DNA of 64,000 bases from Hyphobacterium sp. SN044 (GTDB lineage: Bacteria; Pseudomonadota; Alphaproteobacteria; Caulobacterales; Maricaulaceae): assembly GCF_021864465.1 (NCBI RefSeq), contig NZ_JAKKUV010000001.1:124001-188000 (forward strand). The letters run 5' to 3'. Position numbers and translations under genes: made by a program. Position 1 is the stretch's first letter, and each line of letters opens with the position of its first letter. Below, piece after piece: positions 29,885 to 38,867 of this stretch. Below the pieces are notes generated by a model that saw nothing but the letters and a program-made list of their open reading frames with translations, did no database searches and was not told the DNA's origin.

Positions 29885-32800
29885 TTAATCTGCCGGGCCG
29901 AATCCGCCCCCGCCGGGAGTCTCGATCACGATCGCGTCGCCAGGCCGTACCGCCACGCTGAACAGGGCGGGCAGAACTACCTCGCTCCCGTCGGACCGGA
30001 TCAGCCGTTGGGAGCCTGCGAGCGCCTCGCCGCCGCCGGACAGACCGGCCGGATGTTCATTCCGGCGCGAGGACAGTAGCGCGGCCTCCATCGCTTCAAG
30101 GAAAATCAGCTTCCGGCTGGATCCGTCACCGCCCCGCCATTTTCCGTCGCCACCCGAGTTCGGGCGCACCCGGTGCCAGGCGAGCCGCACCGGAAATCGC
30201 GCCTCCAGCACTTCCGGGTCGGTCATGCGCGAATTCGTCATGTGGGTGTGGATCGCGCTGGTCCCGGCAAAGCCGTGTCCTTCGTGGTCCAACCCTGCTC
30301 CGGCACCGCCGCAGATCGTCTCGTAATACTGGTAGCGCGCATTGCCGAAGGTGAAGTTGTTCATAGTGCCTTGGGCGCTGGCCATCCGGCCTGCTGCGGC
30401 GAACAGGGCATCGACGACCAGCTGGCTGGTCTCGACATTGCCGGCCACGACGGCGGCGGGAGGCTTCGGATCGAGCAGGCTGCGTTCCGGGATCACGATC
30501 TCCAGCGGTTTCAGACACCCCTCGTTCAGCGGGATCGCGTCGCCGACGAGGCAGCGGAAGATGTAAAGCACGGCGGCCCGCGCGACGCTCGACGGCGCGT
30601 TGAAATTGCTGTCGCGCTGGGCGCTGGTGCCCGTGAAGTCGACCCTGGCGGTGCGAGCGTCCCGGTCGACGGTGATCCGGACCCGGATTTCCGCCCCGTC
30701 TTCCAGACGCGAGACCGCCTCGCCATCCTCCAGCGCGTCGATCACCCGGCGAACGGCGCGCTCGGCATTGTCCTGCACATGGCCCATATAGGCCCGCACC
30801 ACGTCGAGCCCGTGATCGCCGACCATCCGTTTCAGTTCCGCCGCGCCTTTCGCGCAGGCGGCCAGTTGCGCCTTCATGTCGGCGACATTCTGATCCGGAT
30901 TGCGGGCCGGGAAGGGGCCGCCGGTGAGGACGGCGCGTACATCCGCGTCGAGGAAACGCCCTGCTTCCATCACCTTGAGGTTCCGGAACAGCACGCCTTC
31001 CTCGTCGATCGTCTTCGAGAAGGGCGGCATGGACCCCGGGGCGATTCCGCCGACATCGGCATGGTGGCCCCTTGCCGCGACCCAGAACAGGCGTTCGCCC
31101 GACATTTCGTCGAACACCGGCACGACCAGCGTGATGTCGGGCAGGTGAGTGCCGCCGTCATAGGGCGCATTCACCGCCACCGCATCACCGGGACCGAGGT
31201 CCGGGTGCGCCTCGGCGGCGGCCTTCACGCTGGCCGACATCGAACCAAGATGCACCGGCATGTGCGGGGCGTTGGCGACCAGCCCGCCCCCGGCATCGAA
31301 GACGGCGCAGGAAAAGTCGAGCCGCTCCTTGATGTTTACCGAGTGGGCCGTGCGCTCGAGCGCCGTGCCCATCTGTTCCGCGACGGCCATGAAGCGCTTG
31401 TTGAAGAGTTCCAGACGCACCGGATCGAGCGCGGTGGATCCGGCTTCCTTCACGGTGCGGCCGTCCCGTGTCAGCACCAGCATGCCATCGGCCTTGCGCT
31501 GCGCGGTCCAGCCGGCTTCCACCACGATGGTGGAATTGGGCTCGACGATCAGCGCCGGCCCGGTGAAGCGCGCATCCGGACCGAAATCCTCCAGCGCCAC
31601 AACCGGCGTTTCCCGCCATCCACCGCCGGAAAAGACCTGCGTCATGCGGCGCGGCTTCGGATCGCCGGACATGTCAGGCAGATCGATCGACCAGCCGCCG
31701 GCACCCGGCGGGTCGGCTTCGGCCTCCGCTGCGACACTCTCGATCACCAGAGCGGCATCGCCCGGCGTAAAACCGAACAGCTGGCTGTGTGCCCGCTCGA
31801 AATCCGCGCGCATCGCTTCGATGCCGCTGAATGCGACGGGCAGGGCGGTGTCCGACCCCGCCACCTTGATCCGGGCTTCCAGACGTGAGCGGATCGCCTT
31901 CGCCGCCGCGCCCTGCCGGATGAGGGCGTCGCGTGCGCCGTCGGCCAGTGCTTCGGCTCGTTCACGCGCCGCGCCGAGCCCGGTATCGAAGGGCAGGCCG
32001 GAGGCCGCTTCACGCGTCTCACGCAGCTCGGCGAGCCCGATTCCGAGCGCTGACAGCAGCCCGGCGAAGGGATGGACCAACACGGTCGTCATGCCGAGCG
32101 CCTCGGCGACCTTGCAGGCATGCTGACCGCCCGCCCCTCCGAAGGACGACAGGGCATAGCCCGCCGGATCGACGCCCTGACCGATCGAGATCTGCTTGAT
32201 TGCCTGCGCCATGTTTTCAACCGCGACCGCGAGGAAACCTTCTGCTGCCGCCTCCGGCCCGTCCGCGCCCATCGCATCGGCGAGTTCGGCAAGAGCGGCT
32301 CGGCTGGCGTCCGCGTCCAGCTTCCCGTCGCCGGATTGCCCGAAAACCTGAGGGAACTCATCCGGCTGGATCCGGCCAAGCACGATATTCGCGTCCGTCA
32401 CCGCGGCAGGCCCGTCGCGGCCATAGCCCGCCGGTCCCGGCATGGCGCCGGCGCTGTCGGGCCCGACACGGGCGCGCTCGCCGTCGAAGTACAGGACCGA
32501 ACCGCCGCCCGCCGCAACGGTATGCACCGCCATCATCGGCGCGCGCAGGCGGTGACCGGCGATGCGCGCTTCGGTCACCCGCTCATAGTGGACGCCGTCA
32601 AAGCGCGACACATCAGTCGAGGTGCCGCCCATGTCGAAGCCGATCACCTTCGGGAAACCGGCCGATGCGGCGGTCTTCGCCATCCCGACCACGCCGCCGG
32701 CCGGGCCTGACAGCACCGCGTCTCGCGCCGCAAATGTGTCCGCCGAGGTCAGTCCGCCGGACGACTGCATGAAGTAGAGCGGCGCGCCATCAAGCCGTTC

Positions 32801-33478
32801 TGCGACCCGTCCGGCATAGTCCTTCAGGACCGGTGTAAGATAGGCATCGAGGACGGTGGTCGAGGCGCGGGGCACGATCTTCACCAGCGGGCTCGCTTCG
32901 CTCGACAGGATGATCGTGTCGAACCCGGCCTCCCTCGCCAGTTCACCGAGGCGTTTTTCGTGCGCCGGATTGGCATAGGCGTGAAGGCAGGCGATCGCCG
33001 CGGTGCGACATCCTGCTGCCCGTGCGGCTTTCAGTCCCGATAGGGCTGCTGCTTCGTCCAAACGGGTCACGACGGAGCCGTCGGCGGCGAGGCGCTCGCT
33101 GACCTCCAGCACATGGTGATGAAGCGGTTCGGGCCGGTCGATCTTCATCGCGAAGATGTCGGGCCGCGTCTGGTCGCCGATCACGAGGAGGTCGGCGAAG
33201 CCTTCGGTCACGACGAAGAGCGTCGGTGCGCCCTTGCGCTCGAGCAGCGCATTGGTTGCGACCGTCGTGCCCATCTTTACCGCAGCGATCATTTCGGCGG
33301 GGATGGCCTCATTACTTTTCAGACCCAGAAACCGGCGTACGCCTTCGGACGCAGCATCGGGATAGTCCGGGCATTCCGACAGCAGCTTCATCGCGCGAAC
33401 GCGGCCGCCCGGTTCGCGTGCCAGCACGTCGGTAAACGTGCCGCCGCGGTCGATCCAGAATTCCCACCTGCCGTTCAC
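29885..33478 (-). CDS. 5-oxoprolinase / hydantoinase, HyuA and HyuB fused in one chain
   Basis: ATP-dependent 5-oxoprolinase opens 5-oxoproline to glutamate. The 1197-residue protein has both parts: the HyuA/ASKHA half (about 1-680; [50 protein letters not shown]) and the HyuB half (about 690-1197; [49 protein letters not shown]). The length matches single-chain eukaryote-like 5-oxoprolinase, whereas many bacteria have separate subunits; hydantoin substrates remain possible. The start is a GTG at 33478, chosen because homology begins at once ([13 protein letters not shown]). It is divergent from the J-domain gene. Confidence 0.93.
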   Translation of the reverse strand: MNGRWEFWIDRGGTFTDVLAREPGGRVRAMKLLSECPDYPDAASEGVRRFLGLKSNEAIPAEMIAAVKMGTTVATNALLERKGAPTLFVVTEGFADLLVIGDQTRPDIFAMKIDRPEPLHHHVLEVSERLAADGSVVTRLDEAAALSGLKAARAAGCRTAAIACLHAYANPAHEKRLGELAREAGFDTIILSSEASPLVKIVPRASTTVLDAYLTPVLKDYAGRVAERLDGAPLYFMQSSGGLTSADTFAARDAVLSGPAGGVVGMAKTAASAGFPKVIGFDMGGTSTDVSRFDGVHYERVTEARIAGHRLRAPMMAVHTVAAGGGSVLYFDGERARVGPDSAGAMPGPAGYGRDGPAAVTDANIVLGRIQPDEFPQVFGQSGDGKLDADASRAALAELADAMGADGPEAAAEGFLAVAVENMAQAIKQISIGQGVDPAGYALSSFGGAGGQHACKVAEALGMTTVLVHPFAGLLSALGIGLAELRETREAASGLPFDTGLGAARERAEALADGARDALIRQGAAAKAIRSRLEARIKVAGSDTALPVAFSGIEAMRADFERAHSQLFGFTPGDAALVIESVAAEAEADPPGAGGWSIDLPDMSGDPKPRRMTQVFSGGGWRETPVVALEDFGPDARFTGPALIVEPNSTIVVEAGWTAQRKADGMLVLTRDGRTVKEAGSTALDPVRLELFNKRFMAVAEQMGTALERTAHSVNIKERLDFSCAVFDAGGGLVANAPHMPVHLGSMSASVKAAAEAHPDLGPGDAVAVNAPYDGGTHLPDITLVVPVFDEMSGERLFWVAARGHHADVGGIAPGSMPPFSKTIDEEGVLFRNLKVMEAGRFLDADVRAVLTGGPFPARNPDQNVADMKAQLAACAKGAAELKRMVGDHGLDVVRAYMGHVQDNAERAVRRVIDALEDGEAVSRLEDGAEIRVRITVDRDARTARVDFTGTSAQRDSNFNAPSSVARAAVLYIFRCLVGDAIPLNEGCLKPLEIVIPERSLLDPKPPAAVVAGNVETSQLVVDALFAAAGRMASAQGTMNNFTFGNARYQYYETICGGAGAGLDHEGHGFAGTSAIHTHMTNSRMTDPEVLEARFPVRLAWHRVRPNSGGDGKWRGGDGSSRKLIFLEAMEAALLSSRRNEHPAGLSGGGEALAGSQRLIRSDGSEVVLPALFSVAVRPGDAIVIETPGGGGFGPAD

Positions 33479-33529
33479 GACTCGCGCCCGCCCGATTCCC
33501 GCGTTACATGCGGGCCGGAGACTAGACCC

Positions 33530-34228
33530 ATGTCCCTCTGGCGCAAGCTGACCCAATTCATCGCCGGGCGGTCCGACCCCTTCGATTGCGAGATCGAGGA
33601 ATGCGGGCCGGGCCGGCGCGTGGACCATGCCGATTTCGCCATGGCGCTGATCGGTCTCGGCGCAAAAATGGCCAAGGCCGACGGGGTCGTCACCACCGAC
33701 GAGATCGACGCCTTCCGCCGGGTGTTCCGTGCTCCGAAGGAAGGTGAGGAGGCGATTGCGCGCCTGTTCAATCTCGCCAAGGAAACCACGCTCGGCTTCG
33801 AAGGCTATGCGCAGCGGCTCGCGCGCCGTTTCCGCGCCCACCCGGCCGTGCTGGAAGACGTGCTCGACGGCTTGTTCCACATTGCGAAGGCAGACGGCCG
33901 GGTGACGCCGGCGGAGCTGACCTTCCTCGAAACCGTGGCCGACATCTTCGGTTTCTCGGAGCGGGAATACCGCCGGATCCGCATGGGTCATGTCGGCCTG
34001 CCGGAAGACGACCCCTGGCTGATTCTGGGAATCGATCCCGATATCGACGAGGCCGGATTGAAACGTGCCTATCGCCGCATCGCGGCGCAGAATCACCCCG
34101 ACGCGCTCGTCGCGCGCGGCGCACCACCGGAAATGCAGCGCCTCGCCGATGAGAAAATGGCCATGATCAACGCCGCTTACGCTCAAATTCGCGCGATCCG
34201 GACACGGGAATCGCGGCCCGGTGATTGA
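33530..34228 (+). CDS. TerB/DjlA-like co-chaperone with C-terminal J domain
   Basis: The 232-residue protein has a TerB-like helical domain (about 30-150; ALIGLGAKMAKADGVVTTDE, LFHIAKADGRVTPAELTFLE) and a C-terminal J domain (about 160-225; PWLILGIDPDIDEAGLKRAY, with the HPD motif in NHPDAL). This is the DjlA layout, but there is no N-terminal membrane segment, so it is a soluble DnaK co-chaperone. The ATG at 33530 is 52 bp from the divergent 5-oxoprolinase start. It is followed after 62 bp by a small membrane protein gene. Confidence 0.88.
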   Translation: MSLWRKLTQFIAGRSDPFDCEIEECGPGRRVDHADFAMALIGLGAKMAKADGVVTTDEIDAFRRVFRAPKEGEEAIARLFNLAKETTLGFEGYAQRLARRFRAHPAVLEDVLDGLFHIAKADGRVTPAELTFLETVADIFGFSEREYRRIRMGHVGLPEDDPWLILGIDPDIDEAGLKRAYRRIAAQNHPDALVARGAPPEMQRLADEKMAMINAAYAQIRAIRTRESRPGD

Positions 34229-34290
34229 CGCGGCGCATTCTGGCCCCAAAATTGATGTCAGGATGCGGGGGCAAGAACTGGAGTAGCCGC

Positions 34291-34593
34291 ATGACCGACG
34301 CGACGAATTCATCCGAACGGATTGCCCAGGGGGCCGGACGCTTCGTCCGCGCGCTCGCTGCGGGCGTGATCGCGATCGCCTTCATCGGTCTTGTCCTCTT
34401 CCTCGCCGCGGTCCTGACCGCCGCGGCGATCGCCGCGATCGGTGTTGCACTGCTCGCTGGCGGGGCCTGGTGGCTGTGGACCAAGATCCGCGGACCGCGC
34501 AACCGGGGCGGAGACGACAATGGCGACCCGACCCTGCTGGTCGCGCGCCGGGGTCCGAATGGCTGGACCGTCGAAGGCACCGGCCGCTTCTAG
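34291..34593 (+). CDS. Small membrane protein, two adjacent helices
   Basis: The 100-residue protein starts at the ATG at 34291 (GGAG seven bases upstream). It has a polar N terminus, then two close hydrophobic segments (about 20-42 and 44-62; IAIAFIGLVLFLAAVLTAAA), an Arg/Gly-rich linker and a short C terminus (DPTLLVARRGPNGWTVEGTG). The family and role are unknown to me. Confidence 0.7.
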   Translation: MTDATNSSERIAQGAGRFVRALAAGVIAIAFIGLVLFLAAVLTAAAIAAIGVALLAGGAWWLWTKIRGPRNRGGDDNGDPTLLVARRGPNGWTVEGTGRF

Positions 34594-34641
34594 ATCAAAT
34601 CATTTGCCTGACAGCGCCGTTCCGGGCTAACGCCCGGACCC

Positions 34642-35556
34642 ATGACGCTGCGCGACGCTCTCGGCCTTGTGGCCATGTGCCTGATCTGGGGCTTCAATTT
34701 CGTCGTCGCGAAATTCTCGATCGCGGGCATCCCGGCCTGGGTGCCGGGATTCGAGGGTAGCCCGCCCATCTTCTTCGCCTTCCTGCGTTTCCTGCTGCTG
34801 GCGATGGTACTCGCGCCTTTCCTGCGGCCCATGCCGAAGGATTGGCCGCGCCTCCTCGGCGTGGCGGCGTGCATGGGCGGCGTCCAGTACGCGCTCATCT
34901 TCATCGGACTTCAGTCCGCAACCCCATCCGGAATGGCGATCACGCTGCAGCTCGGCGTGCCGTTTGCGACCCTCCTGTCGGTGGTCTGGCTGGGTGAGAG
35001 GCTCGGGCCGCTGCGTGTGGTCGGCACGATCGCGGCCTTCACGGGCGTGGCGCTGGTCAGCGCCGACCCCGCCAATCTGACGATATCGCTCGGCCTTCTG
35101 TTCGGTATCGGGGCGGCAGCCGTATCGGCGGTCGGCATGATCCTCGTGAAGAAGATCGACATGAAACCCTTCCGCCTGCAGGCCTGGATCGGGGTCTTGT
35201 CGATTGGCCCCTTGCTGGTCCTGTCGCTCCTGCTCGAGCGCGGCCAGATCGCGGCGGTGATGAGCGGTGGCTTCCTGTTCGTGCTGGCGCTGATCTACAC
35301 GGTGGGCCTCGTCAACATGTTCGGCCACGGCGTTTTCTACCACCTCATCCAGCGCTACGAGACGAATTTGATCGCACCGCTGACGCTGATGGCACCGCTC
35401 TCGGGTGTCGCATTCGGTATCCTGGTAGCGGGCGACCCGCTCGGCTGGCGGCTGGCCGTCGGCGGGGCGATTGCGCTGGCCGGCGTCGCCCTGGTCGCGG
35501 CGCGGCCGAACAAGACCTTGCCCAAGGCCCCGCTGGCGCGCGAAGAAGCATTATGA
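34642..35556 (+). CDS. EamA (DMT) family transporter
   Basis: The 304-residue inner-membrane protein has ten membrane segments in two EamA repeats (about 5-140 and 150-290): LGLVAMCLIWGFNFVVAKFS, LGERLGPLRVVGTIAAFTGV, and in the second LMAPLSGVAFGILVAGDPLG. Members export amino acids and other metabolites; it resembles YdcZ/RhaT-like and O-acetylserine/cysteine exporters, but the substrate is open. A small hairpin (CCGGGC-taac-GCCCGG, 34622-34637) lies just before the ATG. The stop overlaps the next gene (ATGA). Confidence 0.92.
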   Translation: MTLRDALGLVAMCLIWGFNFVVAKFSIAGIPAWVPGFEGSPPIFFAFLRFLLLAMVLAPFLRPMPKDWPRLLGVAACMGGVQYALIFIGLQSATPSGMAITLQLGVPFATLLSVVWLGERLGPLRVVGTIAAFTGVALVSADPANLTISLGLLFGIGAAAVSAVGMILVKKIDMKPFRLQAWIGVLSIGPLLVLSLLLERGQIAAVMSGGFLFVLALIYTVGLVNMFGHGVFYHLIQRYETNLIAPLTLMAPLSGVAFGILVAGDPLGWRLAVGGAIALAGVALVAARPNKTLPKAPLAREEAL

Positions 35557-36218
35557 CCATCACCGACCTGCCGTCGCCGAACTTCAACGACCGCAAATCG
35601 CCGATCCGCTTCGTCGTGCTGCACTATACCGGCATGGAAACGGGGCAGGTGGCAATCGACCGCCTGCGCGATCCCGACGCCGGGGTCAGCGCGCACTACG
35701 TCGTCGAAGAAGACGGAAACGTCCTGCGTCTGGTGCCGGAAGACCAACGCGCCTGGCATGCCGGCGTTGGCGAATGGTGCAGCGAGACGGACATGAATTC
35801 CGCCTCGATCGGGATCGAGATCGTCAATGGCGGCCATGATTTCGGCCTCCCCGATTACCCGGACGCCCAGATCGCCGTGGTGATCGAACTCGTTCAGGAC
35901 ATCCTCAAGCGCCACGACCTCGACCCGTCCGCGGTGATCGGCCATTCCGACCTCGCCCCGGGACGCAAACAGGACCCGGGTGAGAGATTTCCCTGGCGGA
36001 AACTGGCGGATGTCGGCGCCGCCATCTGGCCGTCCCTGATCGACAAACCCTCCGATGACGTCGAGGGCGATCTGTCGAAGATCGGCTACGGGCTCGATGC
36101 GGGCCGGTCAGCCGTGATCGAGGCTTTCCAGCGCCGCTTCCGGCCCTCCGCCGTGACCGGTGAGGCGGATGACGAAACACGGCGGCTGATGCGCGCCGTG
36201 GCGGCGATCTCCAGCTGA
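35553..36218 (+). CDS. N-acetylmuramoyl-L-alanine amidase (AmpD/AmiD type)
   Basis: The 221-residue protein has an Amidase_2 (PGRP-like) domain (about 15-155): zinc ligand His in VLHYTGMET, then VSAHYVVEEDGNVLRLVPED, QRAWHAG, SIGIEIVNGG, and the His/Asp end GHSDLAPGRKQDPG. A C-terminal tail of about 60 residues resembles a small peptidoglycan-binding unit. It cleaves the bond between MurNAc and the stem peptide, either in muropeptide recycling or in the periplasm. I see no signal peptide, so a cytosolic recycling role like AmpD is more likely. Co-translated with the EamA gene. Confidence 0.93.
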   Translation: MTITDLPSPNFNDRKSPIRFVVLHYTGMETGQVAIDRLRDPDAGVSAHYVVEEDGNVLRLVPEDQRAWHAGVGEWCSETDMNSASIGIEIVNGGHDFGLPDYPDAQIAVVIELVQDILKRHDLDPSAVIGHSDLAPGRKQDPGERFPWRKLADVGAAIWPSLIDKPSDDVEGDLSKIGYGLDAGRSAVIEAFQRRFRPSAVTGEADDETRRLMRAVAAISS

Positions 36219-36224
36219 GACGTC

Positions 36225-36757
36225 ACTCCCGCGCAGGCGGGAGTCCAGATTTCCCTTTGCGCTGGATTCCGGCCTTCGCCGGAACGATGCGTGGCATTGT
36301 CGATTGGCTCTGTCCCGGCCTTATCTGTCCCCGCGAAGGCGGGGATGCCGGGACCTGTCCAACTTGAGGGTTAACCGGAAGCGTGGACGGGCCTCGGAAT
36401 ATATCCGGGGCGGGGGGCAGGTAATCTCCTGGGATCCCTGCGAAGGCAGGGATCCAGTCTGGTTTCCTGCCTGCGCAGGAAACCCGGTGCGTTGGAAGCA
36501 AACATCTCCCCACCCCGCTCCCGTCTTGCTTTCGCAAGCCGCTCGCGTCCCTCCCCTTCAAGGGGAGGGGACACGTACTTCCCCCCTCGTACATCTTTGA
36601 CGCTCCCCGGTTTCGCGAAGCGAAGACCGGGGTCCAAAGCGTCTGTCCCGTCAGACTCCAGCCTCCATCGGAACCATACGAGATGAGCGGTCACTCCCGC
36701 GAAGGCGGGAGTCCAGGTGTTCTTTGGTTCTGGATTCCGGTCTTCGCGGGAGTGATG
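36225..36757. repeat. Array of extragenic palindromes in a 540-bp non-coding gap
   Basis: There is no gene between 36219 and 36762. At least seven perfect stem-loops fill it: 36225-36244 (ACTCCCGC/GCGGGAGT), 36267-36284 (TTCCGGC/GCCGGAA), 36328-36345 (TCCCCGC/GCGGGGA), 36432-36455 (GGATCCCTGC/GCAGGGATCC), 36462-36483 (GTTTCCTGC/GCAGGAAAC), 36549-36569 (CCCTCCCCTT/AAGGGGAGGG), and 36693-36712 (same as the first). CCCCGGT/ACCGGGG at about 36605-36632 is an eighth. Loops are mostly GAAG, GCAG or CTTC, and TCCAG often follows. This is a REP/BIME-like cluster. Confidence 0.8.
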
Positions 36758-36762
36758 CGGCG

Positions 36763-37119
36763 CTAATGCGAAATGCGTTCGACCCGGGCGGGCCGCCGCA
36801 TCACTTCGCCATCGGCATTGCAGAACATTTCGATGCGAACACGTTCACCCACTCGAGGGGGTGGTCCCGAAAGCCGCAGGTCGAATATGCGGCCTTGCGC
36901 GTCACGCGCGGTTTGGCGGTAGTGAAATTGGACCGGCCCACGTTCGCCGCGAACCTGCGTGATGGAGTCGGAGGTCACAACCACGGCTTCAGTCACGCCG
37001 CACGGTCGCAGCTCTGCCTCGAAATTGCTGATCCAAAGTGCCCGCAGGACGGGAAACAGGAGAAGGAGGAGAGAGAAGGCCACGGCAAGCAAGACTGCCA
37101 GACGCCTGCGAACTGTCAT
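36763..37119 (-). CDS. Small membrane-anchored protein of unknown function
   Basis: The 118-residue protein starts at the ATG at 37119, which has AGGGAGG upstream; longer readings at 37134 and 37155 are less supported. It has one N-terminal membrane helix (LAVLLAVAFSLLLLLFPVLR) and a short extracytoplasmic beta-rich domain (PVQFHYRQTARDAQGRIFDL, GERVRIEMFCNADGE) with two cysteines. I do not recognise the family. It is transcribed toward the palindrome array. Confidence 0.65.
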   Translation of the reverse strand: MTVRRRLAVLLAVAFSLLLLLFPVLRALWISNFEAELRPCGVTEAVVVTSDSITQVRGERGPVQFHYRQTARDAQGRIFDLRLSGPPPRVGERVRIEMFCNADGEVMRRPARVERISH

Positions 37120-37265
37120 TCGCGCCTCCCTCATGCCTGAACCGTCACTGTCCATTATCTTACCTCAAAATCTCCGCCTCTCTCCCGGAACCCGCGCCCG
37201 TCCAATCCCCCTTCAAAATCCATAAACTTCAAACTATAAAGTAATTCATACGCAGGGAGGCATTG

Positions 37266-37790
37266 ATGCAGATCATTCATGACATCTGGGGTGCGGCGCA
37301 CACGGCGGCGGCGCTCGTCGCGCTGATCACGGGCGCCTTCGTGCTGATGCGGCCGAAGGCGGACGCGCAGCACAAGTTGACCGGGTACACATACTTCGCG
37401 GCCTTCTGGGTGCTCATCCTGGCCGGCCTGCCGATGGCCGATGACGGCATCACCGCCTTTCACTGGCTCTCGCTCATCAGTGCCGCGACACTGATTGCCG
37501 GTCTGTGGATGATCCTCGCCTCGAAGCGGGCGAAGACCGCGACGGGACGAGCGCAGCTTGTCTTCGGCCACTACAAATTCATGGCGTGGTCCTATGTCGG
37601 ACTGGTCGCGGCGGGCGTCTCCCAGCTCTCGACCCGTTTCGCCGTGGCTTATGGCGGCATGTCGACTTTCTGGTGGGCGGTGGTGCTGGCGAGCCTCGCC
37701 GTGGCCCTGGTCGGGGCGGTCTGGATCGACCGCGAGGATCGCGGCGTGATCCGGCGTTATGCCCGCGCGCTTGACGCGAAGCCCTCCTGA
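37266..37790 (+). CDS. DUF2306-like four-helix membrane protein
   Basis: The 174-residue protein has four or five membrane segments with conserved histidines: IIHDIWGAAHTAAALVALIT, QHKLTGYTYFAAFWVLILAG, FHWLSLISAATLIAGLWMIL, GHYKFMAWSYVGLVAAGVSQ. The pattern fits DUF2306 and related small heme-like or redox membrane proteins, of unknown role. The ATG at 37266 has AGGGAGG five bases upstream (a TTG directly precedes it). It ends just before the RNase P RNA gene. Confidence 0.7.
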   Translation: MQIIHDIWGAAHTAAALVALITGAFVLMRPKADAQHKLTGYTYFAAFWVLILAGLPMADDGITAFHWLSLISAATLIAGLWMILASKRAKTATGRAQLVFGHYKFMAWSYVGLVAAGVSQLSTRFAVAYGGMSTFWWAVVLASLAVALVGAVWIDREDRGVIRRYARALDAKPS

Positions 37791-37806
37791 GCCGACATAG
37801 GCGGCT

Positions 37807-38202
37807 GGTCAGGCGGCCGGGCGGCTGCTCCCGCAAGATCCGAAAGGACGCGGGGGAGGAAAGTCCGGGCTCCGCAAGGGCAGGGTGCCAGGTAACGCCT
37901 GGCGGGGGCGACCCCAGGGATAGCGCCACAGAGAACAGACCGCCGGCCGTTCGCGGCAGGCAAGGGTGAAACGGTGCGGTAAGAGCGCACCGCCCCGACC
38001 GTAAGGAAGGGGGCATGGCAAGCCCCACCCGGAGCAAGACCGAATAGGAATGGATGCCGGTTCGTCCGGCACGCCCGCCCTTGGGTGCCATTCGGGTAGG
38101 TCGCGTCAGGCACGCCGCGAGGCGTGTCGCAGAGGAATGGCCGCCGCGTTGTTTCCATCCCGGAAACAGCGGCACAGAACCCGGCTTACAGGCCGCCTGA
38201 CC
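37807..38202 (+). ncRNA. rnpB: RNase P RNA, type A
   Basis: RNase P RNA is the ribozyme that trims the 5' leader of tRNA precursors. The conserved cores are clear: GAGGAAAGTCCGGGCTC at 37856-37872 and ACAGAACCCGGCTTACAG at 38174-38191. The ends pair: GGTCAGGCGGCC (37807-37818) with GGCCGCCTGACC (38191-38202). In between are the expected P3, P7-P11 and P15-P17 regions. The exact ends are set by the terminal helix and may be off by a few bases. No protein gene overlaps it. Confidence 0.95.
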
Positions 38203-38241
38203 CCTCTAACCTCCCGGTTTTTCACGAAGCCGCTTCAATCT

Positions 38242-38256
38242 GTTCTTTATATGTTC
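38242..38256. promoter_or_regulatory. GTTC-N7-GTTC motif (alphaproteobacterial LexA-box type)
   Basis: GTTCTTTATATGTTC matches the direct-repeat form GTTC-N7-GTTC known for LexA in Alphaproteobacteria. It lies in the gap between rnpB and mraZ, 150 bp before mraZ, in an A/T-rich patch. A match of this length is expected once or twice by chance in 64 kb, so it is a candidate only. Confidence 0.4.
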
Positions 38257-38337
38257 TTTTCGCGCGGTCGCTACAGCGGCTGCGAATACTGTCCTGACCC
38301 TAGAAAAAGCAGGGCCCGAGACGTATTCCGCGTTGTT

Positions 38338-38362
38338 TCCCACGAAATCCCATGTTATCCCA
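38338..38362 (-). promoter_or_regulatory. Three MraZ boxes upstream of mraZ
   Basis: TCCCA occurs at 38338, 38348 and 38358, exactly 10 bp apart; on the minus strand this is three TGGGA units with 5-bp spacers. That is the direct-repeat pattern bound by MraZ, which represses its own dcw promoter in E. coli and mycoplasma. The last box ends 44 bp before the mraZ start. A CtrA-type half-site TTAAC follows at 38366-38370. Confidence 0.75.
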
Positions 38363-38405
38363 TCATTAACCACGAGGGCGGCTCCGTGGCGAGGGGAGAT
38401 CCAGG

Positions 38406-38867
38406 GTGTTTCTGTCGACGACGACCAACGGAATCGATGCGAAGGGGCGCCTGTCCGTCCCCGCCGATTTCCGCGCGATCGTCCGCAACGGACCCTTCGA
38501 CGGCATCTATGTCTGGCCGTCCTTCGACGGCGACTATCTGGAAGGTGGCGGGCAATCCTTGATGGATCGCTACCTTCAGATGATCGAAAGCATGGACCCC
38601 TACGACGACGCCCGGGTCGCTCTGGAGCGCGCCATCTTCGGCTCCGCCCGTCCGCTCTCCTTCGATGCCAATGGCCGCATCACCCTGCCGAAGCCGTTTG
38701 CCGAGCATGCCGGCCTTTCGGACAAGGCGACATTCGTCGGTCTCGGCGCCCGCTTCGAGATCTGGAACCCGGACGTCTACGCCGCGCACGAGGTCGAGGC
38801 GCGCAAGTTTGCCCGCGAGAACAAGCGCGCGATGAAGCTGCCGCCCTCGCGGCCGGTGGGGGCGTAG
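38406..38867 (+). CDS. mraZ: Transcriptional regulator MraZ
   Basis: MraZ is the DNA-binding regulator that leads most dcw clusters and usually represses them. The 153-residue protein has two AbrB-like repeats: FLSTTTNGIDAKGRLSVPAD in the first and PLSFDANGRITLPKPFAEHA in the second, each with the DxKGR/DxNGR core. The start is a GTG at 38406 with GAGGGGAG upstream; the peptide starts at the usual place. The stop is directly followed by the rsmH ATG. Three matching boxes lie upstream. Confidence 0.95.
   Translation: MFLSTTTNGIDAKGRLSVPADFRAIVRNGPFDGIYVWPSFDGDYLEGGGQSLMDRYLQMIESMDPYDDARVALERAIFGSARPLSFDANGRITLPKPFAEHAGLSDKATFVGLGARFEIWNPDVYAAHEVEARKFARENKRAMKLPPSRPVGA

Noticed and set aside
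33479..34312. 278-codon N-terminal extension of the 5-oxoprolinase
   Set aside because: It is antisense to the TerB/J-domain gene; homology begins at the GTG at 33478.
36371..36694. 107-codon minus-strand frame in the palindrome array
   Set aside because: It is made of translated palindromic repeats, lacks a ribosome site and overlaps another open frame on the plus strand (36304-36600).
36225..36757. The palindrome cluster as a CRISPR array
   Set aside because: The units are inverted repeats with different arms and irregular spacing, not identical direct repeats with unique spacers, and no cas genes are near.
37579..38175. 198-codon minus-strand frame across rnpB
   Set aside because: It lies over the RNase P RNA, whose conserved core and terminal helix are unmistakable.
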